Origin: Deltaproteobacteria bacterium RIFCSPLOWO2_12_FULL_60_16
GTDB lineage: Bacteria > Desulfobacterota > Binatia > UBA9968
DNA: 9,578 nucleotides
Direction: 5' to 3'
NCBI GenBank assembly: GCA_001798565.1
Contig: MGSR01000007.1
Span: 1 to 9,578, forward strand
Below, piece by piece: positions 1 through 6,452 of the stretch (position 1 is the stretch's first letter; every line of letters starts with the position of its first letter). The notes under the pieces were generated by a model. That model saw only the letters and a program-made list of their open reading frames with translations. It searched no databases and was not told where the DNA came from. A program made the translations under genes and the position numbers.

Positions 1-98
1 GGCGGATAGAAGTTAAACCCCAACAGATCGGCGCCGAGATCCACCGCCTTCAGCGCGTCCGTCAAATTCGTGATCCCGCAAACCTTGACCTTGACCAT
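1..98 (-). CDS. trpF: Phosphoribosylanthranilate isomerase, N-terminal part (cut by window edge)
   Basis: Only the first 32 codons are in the window. They read [10 protein letters not shown], then [18 protein letters not shown]. The strand-1 motif K-V-C-G-I-T with the catalytic cysteine (Cys7) is the TrpF signature, and [11 protein letters not shown] matches the following strand of the (beta/alpha)8 barrel. TrpF converts N-(5-phosphoribosyl)anthranilate to CdRP, the substrate of TrpC, in the cytoplasm. It follows trpD and trpC on the same strand, the expected pathway neighbours. The ATG at 98-96 is the only sensible start. It has no clear Shine-Dalgarno sequence: the bases before it are the end of a heptamer repeat array. 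The catalytic aspartate and C-terminus lie outside the window. Confidence 0.93.
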   Translation of the reverse strand, partial: MVKVKVCGITNLTDALKAVDLGADLLGFNFYP

Positions 99-100
99 TG

Positions 101-178
101 TTCGTTATCCGTTACTGGTTACTCGTTACTCGTTAACTCGAACTCCAAAATCGATTAACGAATATACGAATAACGAGT
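101..178. repeat. Palindromic heptamer repeat element, copy A (trpC-trpF gap)
   Basis: This AT-rich element fills the 79 nt between trpC and trpF. On the plus strand, 101-135 is five exact-phase 7-mers ending in GTTA (mRNA sense TAACNNN, for example TAACGAG). A 20 nt centre follows (136-155), then an opposing arm at 156-177 of TAACGAA, an 8-mer TATACGAA and TAACGAG. The arms are partly complementary, so DNA or RNA could form a long imperfect hairpin. Positions 110-176 match 959-1025 of copy B at 62 of 67 bases by direct comparison. The outer end touches the trpC TGA stop and the inner end stops 2 nt before the trpF ATG. Its function is unknown; a REP/MITE-like or STRR-like intergenic repeat is the nearest analogy. 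Confidence 0.85.
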
Positions 179-948
179 CACGCCAAAAGTTCCTTAAGCT
201 TCGCTCCCGGGTCCGGCGCCCTCATGAGCGCCTCCCCGACCAAAAAGACATGCGCCCCGAGCGCTTCCAATCGCCGGATCTGCTGCGGGTTGTCGATCCC
301 GCTCTCGCACACCACCAGGGCGCCGGCGGGAATCCGGGGCAGCAAACGCTCCGTGGTCTCCAACCTCACGTCAAAAGTTTTCAGATCCCGGTTGTTGATG
401 CCGATCAAGACCGCCCCCGCATGGAGCGCGCATTCCAGCTCCGCCTCGGTATGGACCTCGACCAGGGCGTCCAGAGATAGCGACCCCGCCTGATCCTTAA
501 GCTCCTGGAGCAGCGCCGGATCGAGAAGCGCCACGATCAACAGCACTGCGTCGGCGCCGAAACTCTTCGCCTCCAGGAGCTGGTAACCGTCCAAAACAAA
601 ATCCTTGCGCAGAAGAGGGATCGGCACCTCTTGTCGAATCCGCTCCAAATAAGAAAGGCTCCCCTGGAAGAAGCGCTCTTCGGTGAGAACCGAAAGGGCG
701 CTCGCGCCGTTGGCAAAGAAATCCCTCGCGATGCCGACGGGGTCGAATTCTTCACGCAGGAGTCCCTGCGACGGCGAGGCCCGCTTGACCTCGGCGATGA
801 TGCGGCGCGACCCGCCCTCGAGACTTTTCCTGAAGCCCCTGCGCGGCTGAGCAAACAACGCTCGCTCTTGCAGCGCCGAGACGGGCGTCACGCGCCGCCT
901 GCGCCCTACGACGTCGCGCACATGCTCCGCGATGGTATCGAGAAACAT
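178..948 (-). CDS. trpC: Indole-3-glycerol phosphate synthase
   Basis: 256 aa, the normal length of a monofunctional IGPS. It closes the indole ring, converting CdRP to indole-3-glycerol phosphate with loss of CO2, in tryptophan biosynthesis. The (beta/alpha)8 signatures appear in order: IIAEVKRASPSQG at about 50-62 (Glu53, Lys55), LSVLTEERFFQG at 85-96, LLRKDFVLDGYQ at 112-123 (Lys115), LVEVHTEAEL at 162-171 (Glu164), IGINNRDLKTF at 182-192 (Asn185), VCESGI at 213-218 (Glu215, Ser216) and FLVGEALM at 235-242. The residues correspond to the known catalytic Lys/Lys/Glu and phosphate-binding positions of the family, so the enzyme looks intact. The ATG at 948 is fixed by family alignment but has no recognisable Shine-Dalgarno; the end of a heptamer array sits directly upstream. 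It lies between trpD and trpF, probably on one mRNA. Confidence 0.97.
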   Translation of the reverse strand: MFLDTIAEHVRDVVGRRRRVTPVSALQERALFAQPRRGFRKSLEGGSRRIIAEVKRASPSQGLLREEFDPVGIARDFFANGASALSVLTEERFFQGSLSYLERIRQEVPIPLLRKDFVLDGYQLLEAKSFGADAVLLIVALLDPALLQELKDQAGSLSLDALVEVHTEAELECALHAGAVLIGINNRDLKTFDVRLETTERLLPRIPAGALVVCESGIDNPQQIRRLEALGAHVFLVGEALMRAPDPGAKLKELLA

Positions 949-949
949 C

Positions 950-1035
950 TTAGTTATTCGTTACTGGTTATTGGTTACTCGTTAACTCGGAGTCCAAAAT
1001 CGACTAACGAATATACGAATAACGATTAACGGTTA
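950..1035. repeat. Palindromic heptamer repeat element, copy B (trpD-trpC gap)
   Basis: The element occupies almost the whole 87 nt between trpD and trpC. On the plus strand, 950-984 holds five exact-phase 7-mers ending in GTTA (TAACNNN in the mRNA). Then come a 20 nt centre (985-1004) and an opposing arm from 1005 with TAACGAA, the 8-mer TATACGAA (1012-1019), TAACGAT, TAACGGT and a degenerate unit running into the trpD stop. The 8-mer that breaks phase is at the same place in copy A. Copy A and B cores agree at 62 of 67 positions, far more than two independent spacers would. The array ends 1 nt before the trpC ATG. Confidence 0.85.
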
Positions 1036-2052
1036 TCAAACTGCGTTCGTCATCCGAACCAGCTGCTCGAGCTTTGCCTGGGCCTTGCCGGAATCGATCG
1101 ATTGCGCGGCCAAACGCATGCCTTCGCTTACGGAGCCTGCCGCTCCGCTGACATAAAGGGCGGCGCCGCTATTCAACAATACCACGTCCCGCTTGGCCCC
1201 TTTCTCGCCGCGCAGGACCGCCCTCAAGGCATCGGCGCACTGCTCCGGATTTCCCCCCTGTATCTCCTCCAACCGGCAGCGCTTGAGCCCCACCTCCTCC
1301 GGCGTAAGAGTATAATTGCGGATCTGGCCGTCGCGCAGCTCGGAAATCTTGGTCGGCCCGCACACAGAGATCTCGTCCAGCCCCTCCATGCCGTGGACCA
1401 CCATGGCCCTGACGGTTCCCAGGTTTCTCAAGACCTGGGTGATCAATTCGGTGAGCCCTCCGTCATAAATCCCGGTGAGCTGATGGGTTGCCCCCGCCGG
1501 GTTGGTGAGCGGGCCGAGGAGGTTGAAGACGGTTCTGATGCCGATTTCACGCCTCGGCTGCACGGCGTACTTCATGGCCTCGTGCAGCAGCGGCGCGAAG
1601 AGAAAGCCTATGCCGATTTTTTCCAGGCACTCCTCGACCCGCTCCTTGGAGGCATCGATCTTGACCCCCAAGGCCGCCAGCACATCGGCGCTCCCGGACT
1701 TACTGGAGACCGAGCGGTTGCCATGCTTCGCCACGGTGATCCCCGCGCCCGCCACGACAAACGCCGACGCGGTGGAGATATTAATGGTCCCTTTCTGATC
1801 TCCTCCGGTCCCGACGACGTCGAGGACGGGATCGGCCTTGACCTTGACGCGATGCGCCTTCTCCCTCATGACCCGCGCCGCTCCGGTGATCTCCGGCATG
1901 GTTTCGCCCTTCATCCGCAACGCGGTGAGAAAAGAGGCCACCTGCAGGGGGGTGGCCTCCCCGGTCATGATCTGATTCATGACCTCTATGGTTTCCTGCT
2001 CGGAGAGATCGACCCGATTGACCAATTTCTCAATCGCTTCCCGAATGTCCAT
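1036..2052 (-). CDS. trpD: Anthranilate phosphoribosyltransferase
   Basis: 338 aa, typical for TrpD. It transfers the phosphoribosyl group of PRPP to anthranilate, the second step of tryptophan synthesis after chorismate, in the cytoplasm. The N-terminal helical dimerisation domain covers about 1-70 (GEATPLQVASFLTALRMKGET). The PRPP-binding GTGGD is at 81-85, KHGNRSVSSKSGSADVLAAL at 109-128, the anthranilate-site region QPRREIGIRTVFNLLGPLTN at 165-184, and the metal-binding Asp226-Glu227 in GLDEIS. All key motifs are present. The ATG at 2052-2050 is supported by GGAG 6 nt upstream. trpE and trpG are not in the window, so the pathway's first step is encoded elsewhere. The gene lies 94 nt after the SPOR gene and 87 nt before trpC, both gaps holding heptamer elements. 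Confidence 0.97.
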   Translation of the reverse strand: MDIREAIEKLVNRVDLSEQETIEVMNQIMTGEATPLQVASFLTALRMKGETMPEITGAARVMREKAHRVKVKADPVLDVVGTGGDQKGTINISTASAFVVAGAGITVAKHGNRSVSSKSGSADVLAALGVKIDASKERVEECLEKIGIGFLFAPLLHEAMKYAVQPRREIGIRTVFNLLGPLTNPAGATHQLTGIYDGGLTELITQVLRNLGTVRAMVVHGMEGLDEISVCGPTKISELRDGQIRNYTLTPEEVGLKRCRLEEIQGGNPEQCADALRAVLRGEKGAKRDVVLLNSGAALYVSGAAGSVSEGMRLAAQSIDSGKAQAKLEQLVRMTNAV

Positions 2053-2058
2053 AAAATA

Positions 2059-2062
2059 CTCC
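2059..2062 (-). promoter_or_regulatory. Shine-Dalgarno of trpD
   Basis: GGAG in the mRNA sense sits 6 nt before the trpD ATG, immediately after the fifth heptamer of copy C. It supports the chosen start. It also contrasts with trpC and trpF, where the heptamer array runs up to the start codon and no such site is seen. Confidence 0.7.
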
Positions 2063-2146
2063 GTGGTTATTAGTTACCGGTTATTAGTTATTGGTTTTGA
2101 AAAAATTAGTTAACCAGCAACTATTACACTAGTAACTAGTAACCAA
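2063..2146. repeat. Palindromic heptamer repeat element, copy C (SPOR-trpD gap)
   Basis: It has the same architecture as copies A and B but largely different bases. On the plus strand, five 7-mers at 2063-2097 (such as TTAGTTA and CCGGTTA; the last is degenerate, ending GTTT) are followed by a short AT-rich centre (2098-2110). The opposing arm, 2111-2146, is TAACCAG, CAACTAT, an 8-mer TACACTAG, TAACTAG and TAACCAA. The arm abuts the TAG stop of the SPOR gene. In mRNA sense the five TAACNNN-like units end exactly where the trpD Shine-Dalgarno begins. Conserved layout with diverged sequence suggests the heptamer period and palindrome matter more than the exact bases, or that the element is an older copy. 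Confidence 0.75.
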
Positions 2147-2908
2147 CTAGCGGCTTGTGGTTATAGACTTGCTAAACTTTTCCCTCGTCTTTAACGTTTC
2201 CTGGAGCGTCTTCGCCTCTTCTTGCGTGCCGAAGCGGCCCACGCGCACGCGATACCAGTCTTTGCCCTTGATGTTGGTCGGCACCACGTAGGCATCATAC
2301 CCCTTATCCCTGAGCTTCTTGGCCAGGCCTTTCGCATCCCGTTCAAAAGGAAAGGCGTTGACTTGCACGGCCCAGACCTTCTCTCGCGGCTCCACGCCGG
2401 TTGCGCTCTCCTTCGGCTCGGCGGCCTTTTTCGCGGGCGCTTCTCTTGTTGCCGCCCCCGGAGCCGATTTTTCCGCCACCCTTTTCTCTTTGACCTTCTC
2501 CGCTGTCTTTACCTTCTCGGCGGGCGCAACCTTCATCTCCTGAGCCGGCGCTTTCGTCTCCTTGGTTGCCGGCTTCGCCGCTTTCTCAGCGGACTTGGTC
2601 TCCTTGGCCGGCTCGAGGCGGGTCGCCGGGGGAACCGATGGGCCCTTCTTGGCCAGCTCCTCGTAGAAGGTCATCTCCTCCTTGCCCGCAGTGGCAGTCC
2701 CGCCGCCTTGCGACAAAGGCTGGGCGGGAATCTTAATAAGCGGCTCCTCTTTTTTCAGCAGCTTGCGCTCCTCGATCCCCTGGCCGATCACGATCCCGAG
2801 AAAAAAGACCAGCGCCGACGCAGCCGCAAACGCTATCGCCAGGCCGAGCAGTTGCCCGCGCGTCCAGTAATACAATCCTTGACCTCTTCCTTTCCGGTTC
2901 TCTGCCAT
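2147..2908 (-). CDS. SPOR-domain inner-membrane protein
   Basis: 253 aa bitopic protein. A short basic cytoplasmic N-terminus (MAENRKGRGQ) precedes one transmembrane helix at about 20-43. A long low-complexity linker rich in Lys, Ala, Glu and Pro (about 98-175) follows. The C-terminal SPOR domain (about 177-250) is recognisable from VWAVQVNAFPFERDAKGLAK, GYDAYVV and WYRVRVGRFGTQEEA. SPOR domains bind denuded septal peptidoglycan, so the protein likely sits in the inner membrane and reaches across the periplasm to the cell wall, perhaps at division sites. FYEELAKKG at 81-89 resembles a short conserved motif seen after the membrane helix in such proteins. The ATG lies 4 nt after the argS stop, suggesting translational coupling. 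As I recall, a SPOR gene right after argS also occurs in some deltaproteobacteria. The exact cell-division role is inferred. Confidence 0.88.
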   Translation of the reverse strand: MAENRKGRGQGLYYWTRGQLLGLAIAFAAASALVFFLGIVIGQGIEERKLLKKEEPLIKIPAQPLSQGGGTATAGKEEMTFYEELAKKGPSVPPATRLEPAKETKSAEKAAKPATKETKAPAQEMKVAPAEKVKTAEKVKEKRVAEKSAPGAATREAPAKKAAEPKESATGVEPREKVWAVQVNAFPFERDAKGLAKKLRDKGYDAYVVPTNIKGKDWYRVRVGRFGTQEEAKTLQETLKTREKFSKSITTSR

Positions 2909-2912
2909 AGTC

Positions 2913-4613
2913 CTACTGCCCCGCCGCCAGCGCTTCCGCGCCGCGCGACGCCATCTTTACAGGAGCCTCTATCCCCAACAGGGCCAGCCCCCCGCGAATG
3001 ATTTTTTGCACACTACGCACCAGCAGCAAACGCGCCCGCGTGAGAGCGAGATCGTCCGAGATCACCCGGACGCGATTATAATAACGGTGGAATTCTCCGG
3101 CGAGCTCCAAGAGGTAAAAAACCATCCGATGCGGCTCCAACTCCCGGACGCTCTCCTCGAGCACCTCGGGGTATTGGAGGACGCGCTTGATCAGATCTAT
3201 CTCTTCCGCCAGCGCGAGCCGTTTGCAGTCCACATCCGCCGGCTTCAGGTCATCCACCGCGACTCCCGCGTGCCGCGCCTGCTCGAAGATGCTGGCCACG
3301 CGGGCGTGGGCGTACTGCACGTAAAAGACCGGATTCTCGCTGGATTCCTTTTTGGCCAGTTCCAGATCGAAATCGAGATGGCTGTCCGCCTTGCGCATGA
3401 GGAAAAAAAACCGCGCGGCATCCTTTCCCACCTCCTCCAGGACCTCGCCTAAGGAAACGAACTCGCCCGAGCGCTTACCCATGCGCACGGGCTCGCCGCC
3501 GCGCGTGAGCTGGACCATCTGCACCAGAACCACGTGGAGGAGCTCGGGATCGTAGTCGAGGGCCTTAACCGCCGCCTTCAAACGCCGGATGTAGCCGTGA
3601 TGGTCCGCGCCCCAAACGTTGATCAGCTTCTTGAAGCCGCGCGCGAACTTGTTTCGATGATAGGCGATGTCGCTGGCAAAATAGGTGAGCTCGCCGTCGC
3701 TCTTGACCACGGTCCGGTCCTTGTCGTCCCCGTACGCTTGAGACTTGAACCATTGGGCGCCCTCGCGGGAGTAGATCAGCCCGCGCGAGCGCAAAAGCTC
3801 CAGCGTGCCGTCCACCTCGCCCGTCGCCCTCAGGCTCCGCTCGCTCGCGTACGAGTCGAAGGTGATGCCGAAAGCGCCGAGATCGTCGCGAATCGCGCCC
3901 AGCATCGCCTCGCAGCCGTACCGGCTCAGGGCAGCCACCGCGGCGCCTTTCTCCTCCGACAGAAACCTCTCGCCCCAGCGCCGCTTCGCCTCCGTCGCCA
4001 GCTCCCTCACATAGCCTCCCGGGTAGCCGTGCTCCGGAAACTGGATCGATTCCCCGTGCTGCTCGCGATAGCGCACATAAATGGACAGGCCCAAATTCTC
4101 TATCTGCTTTCCCGCATCGTTGATGTAGTATTCCCGTTCCGCCTGGAATCCGGTCGCGGCATGGAGGCGCGCCAGCACATCGCCAAAAACCGCCACCCGG
4201 CCATGCCCCACATGGAGCGGGCCCGTAGGATTGACGCTGGCAAACTCCACCTGGACTCTCTGTCCTTTGCCCAAATCGAGATCCCCGTTCTTACCTTCCT
4301 CGAGCGCGCGCAGGCGCTGATAACAAAACTTTGGAGAGAAGGAAAAATTCAGAAAGCCCGGGCCGGCGATCTCCGCGCGCGCCAGTATCCCCTCACGGTC
4401 TTCCAGGTTCCTAAGGATCGCCTCGGCGATGGCGCGCGGAGGCTTGCCGAGCCTCCTGGCCAGGACAAGCGCGACGTTGCTCGCCACATCACCGAACTCT
4501 CTTTGCTTCGGCGGCTCAAGAAGCAAAGGGGGGAGGTCTGTTGTCCTCAGCTCTCCCCCCCTTACCGTTTTGTCAATGGCTTGAGCTAACAGATCCCTAA
4601 GGTGACTTTTCAT
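2913..4613 (-). CDS. argS: Arginyl-tRNA synthetase
   Basis: 566 aa class I aminoacyl-tRNA synthetase, usual bacterial length. It charges tRNA-Arg with arginine using ATP. The N-terminal Arg-tRNA additional domain covers about 1-90 (FGDVASNVALVLARRLGKPP, AGPGFLNF). The HIGH motif appears as HVGH at 134-137 within VNPTGPLHVGHGR, and YYINDAGKQIENLG follows at 162-175. WGADHHGYIRRLKAA is at 334-348. The KMSKS-loop equivalent is MGKRSGEF at 378-385. The C-terminal DALR anticodon-binding domain runs from about 430 (YVQYAHARVASI) to 554. All expected parts are present. The ATG at 4613 follows a purine-rich GGGAGAG run with unusually short spacing. It heads the unit argS-SPOR-trpDCF and has its own promoter-like sequence about 120 nt upstream. 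Confidence 0.97.
   Translation of the reverse strand: MKSHLRDLLAQAIDKTVRGGELRTTDLPPLLLEPPKQREFGDVASNVALVLARRLGKPPRAIAEAILRNLEDREGILARAEIAGPGFLNFSFSPKFCYQRLRALEEGKNGDLDLGKGQRVQVEFASVNPTGPLHVGHGRVAVFGDVLARLHAATGFQAEREYYINDAGKQIENLGLSIYVRYREQHGESIQFPEHGYPGGYVRELATEAKRRWGERFLSEEKGAAVAALSRYGCEAMLGAIRDDLGAFGITFDSYASERSLRATGEVDGTLELLRSRGLIYSREGAQWFKSQAYGDDKDRTVVKSDGELTYFASDIAYHRNKFARGFKKLINVWGADHHGYIRRLKAAVKALDYDPELLHVVLVQMVQLTRGGEPVRMGKRSGEFVSLGEVLEEVGKDAARFFFLMRKADSHLDFDLELAKKESSENPVFYVQYAHARVASIFEQARHAGVAVDDLKPADVDCKRLALAEEIDLIKRVLQYPEVLEESVRELEPHRMVFYLLELAGEFHRYYNRVRVISDDLALTRARLLLVRSVQKIIRGGLALLGIEAPVKMASRGAEALAAGQ
4528..4560 (-). other. G6/C6 inverted repeat inside the argS 5' coding region
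   Basis: An 8-base arm GGGGGGAG (4528-4535, plus strand) is exactly complementary to CTCCCCCC (4553-4560), with a 17 nt loop. Extra A/T pairs flank the stem if one C is bulged. In the mRNA this would be a very stable hairpin at about codons 18-29 of argS. The DNA also codes an ordinary stretch (DLPPLLLEPP), so the palindrome may be partly due to proline and leucine codon choice. Confidence 0.5.
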
Positions 4614-4733
4614 CTCTCCCTGTGGCCATCCCCTCGCTGCTCCGGGCGACCAGACCGTCTGTTATCGAAATAGCGCCGGGCTCGCTCATGCCCGATAGGG
4701 TAACTTATCCGGCAGTTAGCCATAAGATCGCTA
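4614..4733 (-). promoter_or_regulatory. argS 5' leader with competing hairpins
   Basis: About 110-120 nt separate the predicted promoter from the argS ATG. In the leader, 4706-4713 can pair with 4690-4697 (7 of 8 pairs), and 4690-4694 can instead pair perfectly with 4677-4681. The two stems share bases and are mutually exclusive. A small frame of 30 codons starts at ATG 4689-4687, in the loop of the second stem, and ends at 4597 inside argS in another frame; it has no good ribosome-binding site. No T-box consensus (TGGNACCGCG) is seen. Regulation by this leader is a guess. Confidence 0.3.
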
Positions 4734-4763
4734 TTTATAACGCCTTTTTAATGTTGAAGTCAA
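4734..4763 (-). promoter_or_regulatory. Predicted sigma70-type promoter of argS
   Basis: In the minus-strand sense, TTGACT (4763-4758) is followed 17 nt later by TTATAA (4740-4735), or 18 nt later by TATAAA (4739-4734). Both hexamers are close to consensus, and the local composition is AT-rich against a GC-rich background. The -35 box begins only 6 nt after the permease stop codon. No terminator-like hairpin separates the two, so read-through from the upstream unit is possible. Confidence 0.65.
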
Positions 4764-4769
4764 GCTGCC

Positions 4770-6452
4770 TTAGAGCTGCTGCACGGCAAACTTGGTCCCG
4801 ATCCAGCGCGCCAGCAAGCTTATCGCCACCAGAATGACGACCAGAGTCATTCCGAGCGCGGAGAGCTCCGGGTACTGACCCGCATCCCATAGCTCGAAGA
4901 TGACCACGGAGAGCACCTCTGTGCCGCTGCGGTAAAGCATGATCGATGTGGAAAGCTCGCGAAAGGAGTGAGTAATCACGTAGATCCAGCCGGCAACAAA
5001 GCCTGGGACCAGTAGCGGCAGGATCACGCGCACAAAGGTGTAGGCCCAGGAGGCGCCGCTCATCTCCGAGGCCTCCTCCAGCTCTTTCTGAATCTGATGC
5101 ATGGAGGAGGAGCAGGCCCTCATCCCATAGGGAAGATACTTGATGACATAGGCGATCAGCAGAATCCAGATGGTGCCGTAAATCGGCACCGGCAGCGTAA
5201 GATAAAGCCAAAGGATCGCGATCCCCAGGACCAGGCCGGGAACCGCGATCGGGCTGAAGGCAAGAAAATCCAGGAGCCCCTTGCCGGGCCACTGCGTGCG
5301 CACGACGATCCAGGCCATGAAGGCGGTGAGCAGCATGACCAGCGTAGAGCTCGAAATGCCCAGGAAGAAACTATTCCAAAAAGCGCGGTGGATGAGCGGC
5401 AAATGCGCCAGCCTGCGGTAGTTATCCAAGGTCAGGCTCGCCAGGGCCTCCTGGGACGGCGCCATGTAGAAGGGAAGAAAAGAGGACCAGAGCACGGACA
5501 GCACCGGCAGGATGAAGATGATAAACGCCAGGACCAAGGTCAGAAGGGAGAGCGGATATCTCCACGCGCCCAGGTCGAAGGCCGCGGGACGGTAACCCTT
5601 CCCGGTCACCGTCGTGAAGCGCTCCGAGACCGCGGTCGCCCTGAGATAAATGAAAATCCCGACTGCGGTGATCGCGAGATAGACGACGGCGAAGGTGCTG
5701 GCGAGGCCGAAGTCGGTCGGCACCTTGTGGGTCGCCAGATAGACCTCCGTGGCGAAGACCAGAATGCCCGCCGGGATGCCGATCAGGGCCGGCACCTCGA
5801 AGTTCTCTATGGCGCGGACAAAACTGATGATCCACACGGCCAGGATCGCCGGCGAGAGTATCCTGAACGTGACCTGGAAGGTGGTGCGTACAATCCCTGT
5901 GCCCGCGATAATTGCGGCCTCTTCCAGCGCCGGATCCATGGAGCGGAAGGCGGCGGTGAGCAGGAGAAAGGCGAGCGGGATCTGGTCGCTGCCGAGGATC
6001 CAGATCATCCCGACCATGTTGTAAATCTCTATGGGGCGCTCGAAGCCCAAGTACTGCGTCGCGATCAAGTTCAACAAGCCGGCCCGCCGGCTAAACAACA
6101 TGATCCAACCGATCGTCGTCAGCAGTCCGGGAACAATCAGGGGCGCGAGGACCGAGGCGTAGATCGCTTTCTTCAGCGGCATGTTGGTGCGCTCCGTCAT
6201 CCAGGCGAGGCACACCCCGCCGACGAAAGCGACCAGGCTGGTCCCGATACTGAAAATGACGGAGTTCTTAAAGGCGACGATCATCTGCGAGCCTCTGAAG
6301 AGACCCGCGTAGTTGTCCCAGGTAAAACGACCGGGCACTCCGGGCGGGCTGCTGTTGAAGCTGCCGTAGAGCAGCATGACGAGCGGGATCAAAGTGAGGT
6401 AGGCGACAACAACGATGGCGAGCCCGATGAGGAGAGTCTCGGTCCTTTTCAT
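4770..6452 (-). CDS. Fused two-domain ABC permease, ferric-iron/FbpB type
   Basis: 560 aa inner-membrane protein made of two MetI-like permease domains in one chain, as in FbpB/AfuB-type transporters. About 12 hydrophobic segments are visible, the first at about 7-29. The first half carries the EAA loop EEAAIIAGTGIVRTTFQVTF at 177-196, where the ATPase docks. The second repeats it as EEASEMSGASWAYTFVRVIL at 459-478. Transmembrane segments of the second half start near 299 (YPLSLLTLVLAFIIFILPVL). I chose the ATG at 6452 because it overlaps the kptA stop as ATGA. An in-frame GTG 9 nt upstream (6461) is possible but has no ribosome-binding site. No ATP-binding subunit is encoded in the window. 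The divergent binding protein at 8006 is the likely partner. The substrate is not certain: iron, or another anion taken by this broad family. Confidence 0.93.
   Translation of the reverse strand: MKRTETLLIGLAIVVVAYLTLIPLVMLLYGSFNSSPPGVPGRFTWDNYAGLFRGSQMIVAFKNSVIFSIGTSLVAFVGGVCLAWMTERTNMPLKKAIYASVLAPLIVPGLLTTIGWIMLFSRRAGLLNLIATQYLGFERPIEIYNMVGMIWILGSDQIPLAFLLLTAAFRSMDPALEEAAIIAGTGIVRTTFQVTFRILSPAILAVWIISFVRAIENFEVPALIGIPAGILVFATEVYLATHKVPTDFGLASTFAVVYLAITAVGIFIYLRATAVSERFTTVTGKGYRPAAFDLGAWRYPLSLLTLVLAFIIFILPVLSVLWSSFLPFYMAPSQEALASLTLDNYRRLAHLPLIHRAFWNSFFLGISSSTLVMLLTAFMAWIVVRTQWPGKGLLDFLAFSPIAVPGLVLGIAILWLYLTLPVPIYGTIWILLIAYVIKYLPYGMRACSSSMHQIQKELEEASEMSGASWAYTFVRVILPLLVPGFVAGWIYVITHSFRELSTSIMLYRSGTEVLSVVIFELWDAGQYPELSALGMTLVVILVAISLLARWIGTKFAVQQL

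Noticed and set aside
101..177. CRISPR array or rho-independent terminator in the heptamer regions
   Set aside because: Units are only 7 nt with no unique spacers, so not CRISPR. The hairpin is AT-rich and not followed by a U-run in the mRNA sense, so not a typical terminator.
4614..4733. T-box or Trp leader-peptide attenuator upstream of argS
   Set aside because: No T-box consensus is present, and the small 30-codon frame contains no Trp codon and only two Arg codons.
4735..5292. A 185-codon minus-strand frame overlapping the permease 3' end and the argS promoter
   Set aside because: It is an out-of-frame shadow of the permease with no family resemblance; its end lies inside the promoter region.
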